From positions 104,456-162,907 of the forward strand of contig JABGYH010000001.1 in the NCBI GenBank assembly GCA_018675335.1: a stretch of 58,452 nucleotides of DNA. Direction: 5' to 3'. The notes under the pieces were generated by a model. That model had not been told where the DNA came from. It made no database searches and worked only from the letters and a program-made list of their open reading frames with translations. Shown piece by piece: positions 34,994-43,492 of the stretch (its first letter is position 1; every line of letters begins with the position of its first letter). Source of the stretch: Candidatus Woesearchaeota archaeon (GTDB taxonomy: Archaea > Nanobdellota > Nanobdellia > Woesearchaeales > UBA11576). The position numbers and the translations under genes were made by a program.

Positions 34994-36674
34994 TTTTAAC
35001 CTCACCACCACAATTTAATTTAGAAACATGTTCTTGCGAAATTTGATAATCCCCCAATCTTCTACTCACGTCCTGCATAGATATTCGCTCAGTTGGATTT
35101 TTAATAAGCATGTCACCAATTAAATCACCTAATTCTTCATACTCAACTAATTTATCACAATTTAGATTAGGTTCATTGTATGCGTTCGCCAAACCGTACA
35201 TAAGAACTTCACTTTCTCTATATGCATCTCCTTGTTTAAATTCAACTCGAGAAAAAGGATGTTCTCCAGTTAATAATTCATAAAAAAGAATACCTAATTG
35301 AAACACATCAGAATGTTTATAACTCTTAAATTCAAGAGCCATCTCTGGAGGAATATATTTAGGAGTTGATAATACCGATCTACAACAAAAACCAGAAGGC
35401 ACATGACCCTCAGAAGTTAAATCATTAGGTTCTAAAAGTCTTGACATTCCAAAGTCATACATAATAACATCTTCAATCGTGCCAGAAGAATCAGAAACAC
35501 AAATAAAATTTGTTGATTTGACATCATTGTAAACAATTCCTTCAGACCCTAAATAATCAATTGTATTTGCAATGGTAGTTATTATTTTAACAACTGACAT
35601 TAAATCTAATAATTCATTTTTGTGCGTATATTTCGATAAACAAGTCCCTTCTATAAATTTTAATCTAAGAAATTCAACACCTTCAATATCATAAGTTCCA
35701 AAATACCTGACAATATTAGGATTATCTACCCGTTCAAGTATTTCTTTTTCTTGACTATAACCTCCAACACGAGAAAAATCAAGATATTGTCTTAAATTTT
35801 CTTTGTAAACAACTGCAATTCCTTCTTCTTCAACCAAAAATATATTGCTTGCCAAAGGAAATAATTCATTAGAATCTCCTTTTTGTAATTGTTTTACTAT
35901 GCGTCGTTTAGATCTTGCAAGATCCCCCTCACTAAATGAATTAGCTAAAACTTGTTCTAAATTAGATCTTATGTCTCGTCTAGAAATATAGTTAACACGA
36001 TCATTCGCTATCTCGACTAAATCGGGTTTTACTACTCCCAACCAACCGAGTTCTTTAGATAATAATGCTTGTTTTGCATAATTTCGATTACCTTCTTGTT
36101 GCATTCTTAATAATGTTTGTTTGACTGCATGTTCGCAAGGAATATTCAAATCAGCTTTTATTTGATTAAAAACTGCCAGATCAAGTTCATAACCTAAAAT
36201 TCCTTTATTCAAATTACTTGACTCACTTAATTTTTGCATTCGCATGTGAGGTATTGCACTTTCAACTAAAAATTGTTGATATTCAAAAGAACTCATCCAA
36301 TCCGGATGTTTACTTAATACTGATTTAACAACCCCAAAATCTCCTTTCCATTTTGCAATTTCAAAAACGCGAGTTTCAGAAAATTCACTATTAAACTTTC
36401 TTGCAACATCTAATGCTTCAGGCAGCGCAAACATCATCGAATATGCCAAACTAATAATTCCTCCAAAAGAACTTCGTTGATCTGAACTCAAAAAACTTCC
36501 TGCAACACCAATAATTTGATCCGCAGCAGATTCGAACAATTCACATTTTGCTTCCCCTCCCAGTTTTTTAGAATAAAGTTGAATTAAACTAACTAATTCA
36601 TTTTTTTCTAAAAATTCCTGAAATTTTTCTTGTTCTTTTATAGTTAATATCATTTTACCAATCAACCAATCCAT
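34977..36674 (-). CDS. eukaryotic-type protein kinase with helical N-terminal region
   Basis: 565 residues from ATG 36674; ATG 36653 is an alternative. Residues ~1-265 are helical, without a family I know. The kinase domain is at ~275-545: ATP-binding Lys291 in AVVYKEN, Glu in YSQEKEILERV, catalytic loop IVYNDVKSTN at 380-389 (HRD changed to YND but Asp384, Lys386 and Asn389 kept), DFG at 407-409 and PPE at 442-444, with DVFQLGILFYELLTGEHPF after. It should be active on Ser or Thr. The operon position suggests it regulates the conjugation proteins. Its C-terminus (CGGEVKNELWV) overlaps the next gene. Confidence 0.85.
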   Translation of the reverse strand: MDWLIGKMILTIKEQEKFQEFLEKNELVSLIQLYSKKLGGEAKCELFESAADQIIGVAGSFLSSDQRSSFGGIISLAYSMMFALPEALDVARKFNSEFSETRVFEIAKWKGDFGVVKSVLSKHPDWMSSFEYQQFLVESAIPHMRMQKLSESSNLNKGILGYELDLAVFNQIKADLNIPCEHAVKQTLLRMQQEGNRNYAKQALLSKELGWLGVVKPDLVEIANDRVNYISRRDIRSNLEQVLANSFSEGDLARSKRRIVKQLQKGDSNELFPLASNIFLVEEEGIAVVYKENLRQYLDFSRVGGYSQEKEILERVDNPNIVRYFGTYDIEGVEFLRLKFIEGTCLSKYTHKNELLDLMSVVKIITTIANTIDYLGSEGIVYNDVKSTNFICVSDSSGTIEDVIMYDFGMSRLLEPNDLTSEGHVPSGFCCRSVLSTPKYIPPEMALEFKSYKHSDVFQLGILFYELLTGEHPFSRVEFKQGDAYRESEVLMYGLANAYNEPNLNCDKLVEYEELGDLIGDMLIKNPTERISMQDVSRRLGDYQISQEHVSKLNCGGEVKNELWV

Positions 36675-36730
36675 AAAAATATTAATTCATCAAATTATCA
36701 AATCAACATTTAACCAAATTATTATTTTAG

Positions 36731-37627
36731 TTAAATTGCAGGGCGTTGCCTACCCGGATAATTTGTTTGTAAATTAGCAATATAATTATTTACTTCTCGA
36801 GCATTTGTTTTTTGACCTAAGACTTCAATTGCAGCAACACTTGCTTCAAAATATTTTTGTTCGTGAAGTAATTCAAACACACTTATTTTTTCATCATATT
36901 CTAAAAATCCAACAATTGAATCAATAAACAACAATGCTTTAAGATCATAATTTCCAGTAACTCTTTCAAGCTCTTTTTTTGTTTCGCGATGTTCAAATAA
37001 CCCATAGACTAACTTGCCTAATTCATGATACGTCGGACTTACAAATGTTAAAATACCATATGAATCTTCAACTTGAGTATTTTTTTGATTAAATCTTCGT
37101 TTATCATAGCGGTAATCCACAGTTCCTTTCAAAATAAGTCGCTCTTCAAGCAAGGAATCAAATTTAATCGAACCATACTTAACAAGTATTTCAAGATCTG
37201 GATCTAAAAATTGATCTCTTTGTTCTAATCGGCGTTCAAACTCTTGATATGTTTGACAGACATCCTTGTTGTTAAGCAGAATAGATGTTAAAAAATCAAT
37301 AAATCCAATTCCTTTAAAATAATCCTCTCGCGTAACAACTATTCTTTCTCTTAATATTTCTTCACTCACTAATTTATGTAAAAATAATGTTTGTAATGGA
37401 TCAAAATTTATTCTATAAGTTCTATTAGAAATATCTGGAAATTGTTGTAACAACCATCCTACACGTTTTGTTAAATCAGACGATAAATGTGTTGTTAAAT
37501 CCACATCACAAACATTAGTTCTATGATATGATTCCTTGATTCCTTGAATCAAATCTGAAAAATCTTCTCCTGAATCAGTTTGTCTCCCAGTTATTTGTTG
37601 TCGTGTTTGTTCTGTTATATCAACCAT
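36731..37627 (-). CDS. unknown protein of the ubiquitin-like operon
   Basis: A 298-residue soluble protein lying 13 bp after the E1 gene, with GGGTGA 6 nt before the ATG. It is mostly helical by appearance. There is a mixed segment at ~165-215 (LILKGTVDYRYDKRRFN, GILTFVSPTYHELGKLVYGLF) and a C-terminal helical hairpin (ISVFELLHEQKYFEASVAAIEVLG). There is no Cys pair pattern of a RING or other zinc E3. I cannot assign a family. Its fixed place between E1 and kinase suggests an adaptor or substrate-recognition role, which is only inference. Confidence 0.6.
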   Translation of the reverse strand: MVDITEQTRQQITGRQTDSGEDFSDLIQGIKESYHRTNVCDVDLTTHLSSDLTKRVGWLLQQFPDISNRTYRINFDPLQTLFLHKLVSEEILRERIVVTREDYFKGIGFIDFLTSILLNNKDVCQTYQEFERRLEQRDQFLDPDLEILVKYGSIKFDSLLEERLILKGTVDYRYDKRRFNQKNTQVEDSYGILTFVSPTYHELGKLVYGLFEHRETKKELERVTGNYDLKALLFIDSIVGFLEYDEKISVFELLHEQKYFEASVAAIEVLGQKTNAREVNNYIANLQTNYPGRQRPAI

Positions 37628-37640
37628 TCAATCACCCTTA

Positions 37641-39203
37641 TCACACATAAAGATATGCCATTTTCTCCATCCAACTCCCAATCTTTTCTTCGTTGTGATG
37701 GCAACTACAAGATTGGGCAGCAGGCAGAGATCCTATTCTGAAATCATCTTGTGAAATATATTTGAGAATTTTATTTGAAGCAGGACCGTATTTATCTGGT
37801 CGAAGAACACATCTTGCTTCGCCAACAATCATCCCACCGATTATTTGATTTGAAGTAATAACACTTGGTTGTGCTGCAAGAATACAACTTTGTGGTGCGT
37901 GTGCAGAAATTGCTAATTTATCAATATCAACTTTACAATCCAAGCATGCTGTTTGTCCAGGTATACTTACCACTACTTGGCCACTATTGTACCTAGTACC
38001 CCCACTAATTAAAGGAATGCCATATTTAGTAGAATAATAATTAAGAAGTGCTCGTGCTTTATTATTATCAACAGTATCAATCATCAAATCTAATTCAGAA
38101 AACGCCTCCCCTGATGAAAAATAATGTTCGCTTGCAGGAGTTAATCGTTCAGACATAATTTCGACTTCAAGATTAGGATTTATTCTTTGTAATCGTTCAG
38201 CCAAAGTAGTTGCTTTTAATCTGCCAACTGCATCATAAAACAAAACTTGTCGATTTAAATTAGTTTGTTCAATATCATCATCATCAATCATAATTAATTT
38301 ACCAATATTGTTTAATGCTAGTTCAAGTCCGGCAAAATTTCCTAATGCTCCCGCACCGACCATTAAAACTGTTTTATCTTTAAAATCATCAGGTTCACTC
38401 AAGAATTCAAAATCAACATCAGATTTAAATCGATCTAATGAATTTAAATTATAAATAAGAATATCTTCTATTGTTTTTTCTCCATTTATAGGCATGAGTT
38501 TTTTTCTAGCCTCTTCTACTGCAAGTGCACTCATAACAGAACTAAGAATGCTACTTTGTTTTTGTCCAGTAAATTCTGCAAACAAAATATTTTCCAAATA
38601 TCTTTGTTGATCCCCTGAAGATCGTTGAGTTATTGGATCATAAACTCCAAGTTTAGATCTAGTTTCAGAACAAGACGCACTTACAACAGGAATTCCTTGT
38701 CTAATTCCATATTCAATTAAATTAAATTTTGAATAAGGATTATTTGTCGTATCAATAATCACTGACGGGGCACTTATTAAATTAAGATTTTGTGATTTGT
38801 CAAGTCTTAAATTAATTCCCGTAACCTTAACTTCAGGATTTATTCTGGATACGAAATTTGCAATTAAATCAACTTTAGTTCCTTGAGAAAAATAACTAAA
38901 TCCTTTAGAAAAATCTTTTTCAGAATTGGCAACATCCAATACATCAACACTTCCAGGACCAAATAATTCAATATTTCCAAAACCAAGTGCAGCAGCAGTT
39001 AATGCAGTATAATTTGCTAGTACTCCAGAACCAACAATAATTAATTTAGAATTTGTAAGTGCTGATTGATCCCACCCTCTAATCAATTCTTGCCTATCAT
39101 ATCTGCTAATTCCAGTTTGTAGTCCCTCTCCCTCGCCAGATTGTCTTGATTGTCCTGTTTGACGAAATTGAGGCTCAACTTGTCTTGATGATCTTATAAC
39201 CAT
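37641..39203 (-). CDS. E1-like activating enzyme with tandem ThiF domains (degenerate + active)
   Basis: 520 residues. Domain one (~34-250) opens SRYDRQELI and has a GSGVLANYTAL nucleotide loop but lacks the Arg-containing NLNRQ segment, so it looks inactive. Domain two (~275-480) has MVGAGALGNF (281-290), DDDDIEQTNLNRQ (307-319), DTVDNNKAR, zinc-type CLDC (420-423) paired with CSC (499-501), and Cys440 (PQSCIL) at the place of the conserved thioester-region Cys. The inactive-plus-active order resembles UBA1. It should adenylate the C-terminal glycine of a ubiquitin-like protein. It begins 1 nt after the JAB stop. Confidence 0.85.
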   Translation of the reverse strand: MVIRSSRQVEPQFRQTGQSRQSGEGEGLQTGISRYDRQELIRGWDQSALTNSKLIIVGSGVLANYTALTAAALGFGNIELFGPGSVDVLDVANSEKDFSKGFSYFSQGTKVDLIANFVSRINPEVKVTGINLRLDKSQNLNLISAPSVIIDTTNNPYSKFNLIEYGIRQGIPVVSASCSETRSKLGVYDPITQRSSGDQQRYLENILFAEFTGQKQSSILSSVMSALAVEEARKKLMPINGEKTIEDILIYNLNSLDRFKSDVDFEFLSEPDDFKDKTVLMVGAGALGNFAGLELALNNIGKLIMIDDDDIEQTNLNRQVLFYDAVGRLKATTLAERLQRINPNLEVEIMSERLTPASEHYFSSGEAFSELDLMIDTVDNNKARALLNYYSTKYGIPLISGGTRYNSGQVVVSIPGQTACLDCKVDIDKLAISAHAPQSCILAAQPSVITSNQIIGGMIVGEARCVLRPDKYGPASNKILKYISQDDFRIGSLPAAQSCSCHHNEEKIGSWMEKMAYLYV

Positions 39204-39204
39204 C

Positions 39205-41166
39205 CTAAGTTCCCCCCCCCACTAATTTAGCACTAGATCCCACATCTGAATTTCCAGCACCAGAATTATTTTGGAAATATTTTCTAAGTAATGATTTAAA
39301 TGGACTCGCAGCACTAGAAGAATTTGGTTCAATCTCAGAAGATAAAGTTTCTTCACAAACTGGAGTTACAACATAAGAACTATCTTGATATTTTTTTTGT
39401 TGTTCAATTCTTAAATTTTCATCTGTACTACCAACAAATTTTGAATCAAAAAGAGGAATTAATTTTTGTTCAATAAACTCATCTGCAATTTCAGGTGTCT
39501 GATAAAATACCGCGGGAAATTGTTCTAAGAATCGATATAATCCCTGTTCATTTTCACTTAAAACTTGTTGAATACAAGAAGTTAAATCTTGAACAAAGTA
39601 ATTTGTTAGTTTAGTAATAATATTATATTTATCTTCTCTCAATATTAATTTCCCATTTGCATCCACAGGAGTTTCTAACTTATTTAAAACTGATTCTAAA
39701 GATCCAGGATTAACTCCCGCTTCTGCTAAATCTCCCCCCGCACAACGACTAAGAAAATTAAAAACTAATTTTCGGTAGGAATGCCCTTTTTCACAACCAT
39801 AATCTGCAAACAATTCCATCGAGTAATTAGTCATTGCTTTAATTCCTTCCTCAACAACATCAAATCTTGTTTGTAAATCATTTGCTTTTTGTTGATATTG
39901 TTCAACTAATTCGTCTTGTAACTCAGTTTTAGTTTTTTCAGATTTTTGAACAACTGAATTAAAATCAACCATAAACTGAACACACAACAATGCATTTAAT
40001 TCACCAAAACTCAAATAAGCATTTTCTGAATTTAATTTTTTAGAATCAAATCCACTCAAATATTCATAAACTTTATCTGATTGTTCTTCAAAATCCTCCC
40101 CTGCAACTTCTTGTAAGTTTCCCGCATCAGCAATTATTTTTAAAGCTTGAAAAGGAACAATAGGATTTCCTTTTTTAAATTTTTTAACACCTTTTCTATG
40201 TTTACCTTTGCAGTCATGATATTTTTGAGATGCACGATCAAACTTTTGGGTAATTGTTTTGTACGGATCTTTTTTCCGTTTTAAAAATCCAAACCATCCG
40301 GTTTCTTCATCAGAATCATCCGAGAAGTCATCATCAAACTCATTCGAAGAATATTTTCTCCCCCCAGATCCAAATCTATTTCCATAACCACCCCCATTTC
40401 GACCAATTCCAAAAACTATTTTACGCCTTGCATCTTTTTCAATATCAGACACATTAAATTCAACATCATCCTCAACTGATAAAACTTCAACTACTGGCTG
40501 AGTTGGAGAATTAACTCTGAAACGTCTATTAAGTGAATCAAATGTTTTAGTTATTTTTTCACGATAATATTGCCCATATTGATTAACCACAATGCTAAAC
40601 GCTAAGGGATCTCGTTCTGCTTTTTTGATTACTTGAGGATTTATTTTTTTGAAATCATCAACATCAAAACCAGATAAAGTGTATTCCCCCATAACAATCG
40701 TTTTATTTTCCCTATCAATCCTAAAATTACCTTCTTCATTTTTATAAAGAGTTCTTGGCGCAATTGAATGAAGCACATTAAGAAAATTTCGCTCATCAGT
40801 TCCTGAATGAAACGGACTCATAGATCCATGACTATGCCACCAACCAATTATTTCATATCCTAAGGGCTCTATTGTTTGTGATGCACTATAAACTCCTTCT
40901 TCAGTAACTCTTACATATGTTGAAACTGCTTGTTGATCTTCTGCAAATAAAATATCTACAATCAAATCATCAAGTGCATTTTTTTTCTTCAATAAATACC
41001 CGTAGCATTCCATTCCTCCTCCTGCAACTCGAGAAACAACTTTAGCATAAGTCATCATTTTATTAAATGCACCTTGAGTTATTTGTAAAGAATTTATTTG
41101 TGATTGTTGATTTGGTACTTCCCCTTGTGCGAGGAGTTCATCAATTTTCAAATCTACTTCTCCCAT
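39205..41166 (-). CDS. JAB/JAMM (MPN) isopeptidase with long helical C-terminus
   Basis: About 653 residues from ATG 41166 (GAAGGTGA 7 nt upstream); the in-frame ATG 41190 overlaps the previous stop. The JAMM zinc-protease motif is complete: Glu in GGGMECYGYL (residue 53), then HSHGSMSPFHSGTD (His111, His113, Ser121, Asp124). A Gly/Ser/Asp-rich linker (~245-295) with GWFGFLKRKKDP follows, then a large helical region to ~600 and a flexible tail ending KLVGGGT. JAMM proteases remove or mature ubiquitin-like proteins next to a Gly-Gly, and the neighbouring genes supply E1, E2-like and candidate substrate. The last Gly codons form a nine-G tract. Confidence 0.88.
   Translation of the reverse strand: MGEVDLKIDELLAQGEVPNQQSQINSLQITQGAFNKMMTYAKVVSRVAGGGMECYGYLLKKKNALDDLIVDILFAEDQQAVSTYVRVTEEGVYSASQTIEPLGYEIIGWWHSHGSMSPFHSGTDERNFLNVLHSIAPRTLYKNEEGNFRIDRENKTIVMGEYTLSGFDVDDFKKINPQVIKKAERDPLAFSIVVNQYGQYYREKITKTFDSLNRRFRVNSPTQPVVEVLSVEDDVEFNVSDIEKDARRKIVFGIGRNGGGYGNRFGSGGRKYSSNEFDDDFSDDSDEETGWFGFLKRKKDPYKTITQKFDRASQKYHDCKGKHRKGVKKFKKGNPIVPFQALKIIADAGNLQEVAGEDFEEQSDKVYEYLSGFDSKKLNSENAYLSFGELNALLCVQFMVDFNSVVQKSEKTKTELQDELVEQYQQKANDLQTRFDVVEEGIKAMTNYSMELFADYGCEKGHSYRKLVFNFLSRCAGGDLAEAGVNPGSLESVLNKLETPVDANGKLILREDKYNIITKLTNYFVQDLTSCIQQVLSENEQGLYRFLEQFPAVFYQTPEIADEFIEQKLIPLFDSKFVGSTDENLRIEQQKKYQDSSYVVTPVCEETLSSEIEPNSSSAASPFKSLLRKYFQNNSGAGNSDVGSSAKLVGGGT
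39212..39220 (-). promoter_or_regulatory. nine-G homopolymer at the JAB/E1 gene junction (possible slippage site)
   Basis: The minus strand reads GTG followed by eight more G, then AACTTAG (JAB stop) and G-ATG (E1 start). With eight G in the tract, the JAB frame would avoid its TAG and continue straight through the E1 ATG in frame, giving a JAB-E1 fusion. With ten it would end a few codons later. The tract also lies at ribosome-site distance from the E1 ATG. Confidence 0.6.
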
Positions 41167-41173
41167 TTTATTT

Positions 41174-42769
41174 TCACCTTCTAAAATCATTTAAACAAAT
41201 TAATTTTTGTCTCCTAACTGTTGAATCAGAAACTTTTTTATGACCAAATTGAGAATCACCTAATCTCCGATAAGGATTATTTCCAGTTCGATAACCCATC
41301 ATCAAAGTTTCTTGTGCTTTGGTAAGTAAAGTTAAAACACATTGTTCAGGTGAAAGCCGTCTTGCTCGATCAGTATTGTACGCACCCATACACAATGTTT
41401 GTTGCGAACCAGATCCAGATAAAAATGGATGTTCATAACTGTTCATGATAATTGGATTAGAAACTTTAAATTGATCTGATCGTCGATATCTACCATCCAG
41501 AGTAATTGTAACTCCTACTTTTCCAGGAGGAAATTTGTAATAATTTCCATTATGCGGACTTCTTAAAACATAAGATGGAGTTGTAATGTAAACATAATAG
41601 ACTCCATTAACTAATTCAAAACCTGCGCCATTTTTTTCATAATTTCTTAAATTTGCTATTTGTTCAAGATTTCTTTTTTCTTCCGCAACTTGTGCTAGTT
41701 GTCTTGATTGAAAACCTGAATCTCTAATAGCATCAAGCTTAACATGTTTTTCAAGTAATTTTTGATAATTTTCTTTAACTTGAGAATTGTCTTCAACATA
41801 TAATGGGATAAAAAAGGTTCCACCAAAATTTAACATCAAACTTCTTAATTTATTTTTAATTTTACTTCTTACTTTATGTTCGATATGACCAATATTATTT
41901 CCAATAAATTCATTGACTTCTTCAGGAGTTTGATCCTCTCTCAATCTTTGCACTCTTGAAAAAAAATCAGGAGCCATTTTATCTCTAAATTCACCTAAAT
42001 ATTCTTTTACAGTTAATAACTCATATAGGCCATCTTCAACCATAAGAAAATTCATTCCAGGAACAAGTTCAGTTGTTAAAATACTATTAAGACCATTAGT
42101 TCTCCTCCCTATTTGTGTCAACAATCGATCAGAAGAAGGTAATCTGCCACCCATTGCTTGCGAGATTAGTGCATCTAAATCTATGTTTTGACTACTAGTT
42201 TCAGCTCCAGAATATCTTGCATAATCTGAATTAATTTGTTGCATTAATTCTTGACGTATTCTTTCTGCTTGTTGTTCGACATCTCTTTGTTGTGCTCGGT
42301 TCAGTCTTGCGGTGCCTGTTCCAACCCCGACTAAATCTCGCAAGTTTCGGGCAGACAAATTTTCCTCAGTTTGTTGCGATGGATCTGAGCGTTCACCTGA
42401 ATCAATTGCCTGGTCTATTTGTGCATTAAGTTGAACAGAAGTAATTACTGGCAAAACATTATTAACTATCAAAGACAATATTTTATTTTGTTCTAATTGT
42501 TGTTCTACTGCTTCTCGAGATAAAAATTCAGTTCTAAGTGTTTGTTCAACATATGATTCTTTCAAAGAATGAAAAAATGAAGCATGGTGAGAAAAAAATA
42601 ATTCCTCGAGACTGGCAGGTGAAGAAATTTCTTCCAAACCATAATTTGTTTGTCCAATTCTAATAAAATTAGAATCACGTTCAGTCAAATTTCCTGCTTG
42701 ATACAACCTATTTCCAAATAACAAAAGAGGTGTCTCGAGTTGAAATAAATATGGGGTCGGAATAGTCAT
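41174..42769 (-). CDS. protein with C-terminal E2 (UBC)-like domain
   Basis: About 531 residues from ATG 42769 (GCGGTG 7 nt upstream; GTG 42778 also in frame). Residues ~60-380 are helical with coiled-coil stretches and a Ser/Gln-rich linker. The C-terminal ~140 residues look like an E2 core: strands VYYVYITT and VGVTITLDG after YKFPPGK, then SNPIIMNSYEHPFLSGSGSQQT-LCMG, with His447-Pro448 (E2 HP motif) and Cys460 in the active-cysteine position, then helix PEQCVLTLLTKAQETLMMGY. Sequence identity to known E2s is low, so this is a motif-based call. The place between the candidate modifier and JAB/E1 genes supports it. Confidence 0.62.
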   Translation of the reverse strand: MTIPTPYLFQLETPLLLFGNRLYQAGNLTERDSNFIRIGQTNYGLEEISSPASLEELFFSHHASFFHSLKESYVEQTLRTEFLSREAVEQQLEQNKILSLIVNNVLPVITSVQLNAQIDQAIDSGERSDPSQQTEENLSARNLRDLVGVGTGTARLNRAQQRDVEQQAERIRQELMQQINSDYARYSGAETSSQNIDLDALISQAMGGRLPSSDRLLTQIGRRTNGLNSILTTELVPGMNFLMVEDGLYELLTVKEYLGEFRDKMAPDFFSRVQRLREDQTPEEVNEFIGNNIGHIEHKVRSKIKNKLRSLMLNFGGTFFIPLYVEDNSQVKENYQKLLEKHVKLDAIRDSGFQSRQLAQVAEEKRNLEQIANLRNYEKNGAGFELVNGVYYVYITTPSYVLRSPHNGNYYKFPPGKVGVTITLDGRYRRSDQFKVSNPIIMNSYEHPFLSGSGSQQTLCMGAYNTDRARRLSPEQCVLTLLTKAQETLMMGYRTGNNPYRRLGDSQFGHKKVSDSTVRRQKLICLNDFRR

Positions 42770-42796
42770 TTTATGCACCGCTCATTTTAAAATGAT

Positions 42797-43333
42797 TCAG
42801 ACCCTTTCTTCGAGGCTCCTACCCCCTTCATCGTGCGATACAATTGCTATGTCGCAGAAATTTATTTTTGTTGATCCTGCTTCAGTTTGTCTATCTTTTT
42901 CTTGCAAGTAAGTGCTTAATTCATCAGTTTGCAATCGCTCGTTATGATAGTTGTAAAATTCATTAATGATTGCCCTGTAGTCTGGCGCTTGCATTCTTTC
43001 TTTTACTGCTTCTGCAACTGCAATTTCTTCTTTTGTTGCCAAAACCTCATCTTTAATTAAGTAATTTACTGCATCAATTAGTTTTCCAGTTTTTACTTCA
43101 TCAGGTAGTTTTTTTACAATTCTAGAAGGTGTAAGTCCTCCACCTAAAGCAACAATGGTTGGTAAATCTGGATCATATTGATTTAACGCAGGTTCGCTGC
43201 TTGTTGTTGGTGGTGCCGCAGATGTTCTTAATGGAACACTTGGTCGCGAACTTCCCCTGCTTGATTCTCCGCCAGAACCTCCAGAAAAACTCCGTCTCGG
43301 AGTATAACTTTCAGATGTGTCGTAACTTCCCAT
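42797..43333 (-). CDS. candidate ubiquitin-like protein precursor ending Gly-Gly plus tail
   Basis: 178 residues, AGAGGA 7 nt before the ATG. Residues 1-55 are a Ser/Gly/Pro-rich flexible leader. Residues ~56-171 could be a beta-grasp fold with an insert: a strand pair (LPTIVALGGG, SRIVKKLPDE), helix (TGKLIDAVNYLI), a helical insertion, and a last strand KINFCDIAIVSHDEGG. Gly170-Gly171 is followed by seven residues (RSLEERV), the layout of ubiquitin and Ubl precursors that a JAMM protease trims. The E2-like, JAB and E1 genes follow directly. The fold is inferred; no recognisable ubiquitin identity. Confidence 0.5.
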   Translation of the reverse strand: MGSYDTSESYTPRRSFSGGSGGESSRGSSRPSVPLRTSAAPPTTSSEPALNQYDPDLPTIVALGGGLTPSRIVKKLPDEVKTGKLIDAVNYLIKDEVLATKEEIAVAEAVKERMQAPDYRAIINEFYNYHNERLQTDELSTYLQEKDRQTEAGSTKINFCDIAIVSHDEGGRSLEERV

Positions 43334-43492
43334 TTTTTATTCCTCTACGTTTTGAGCCCGTCGGCAAATTTTATTTTTAATTTTCCTCAATTAACTATAG
43401 AGCTATCGCTAAGTTTGATGAATTGATTCTCTGTAATTTTCAAAATTGAGGGTTTAAAAAATTTGATTTAAAAAATATTAAAATATAATTGT

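Noticed and set aside
34977-35040. Gly-Gly near the kinase C-terminus (CGGEVKNELWV) as a modifier-like end
   Set aside because: It lies in a short tail after a complete kinase domain with no beta-grasp fold; probably chance.
23087-36674. Phage NAD-reconstitution (NARP-like) defence island
   Set aside because: The genes form a full salvage route with a regulator and NadK, with no integrase, phage structural or toxin genes nearby; ordinary NAD salvage explains 23-30 kb.
32222-43333. RING or other zinc E3 ligase in the operon
   Set aside because: No C3HC4-like Cys/His pattern is present in any operon protein; only the E1 has CxxC pairs.
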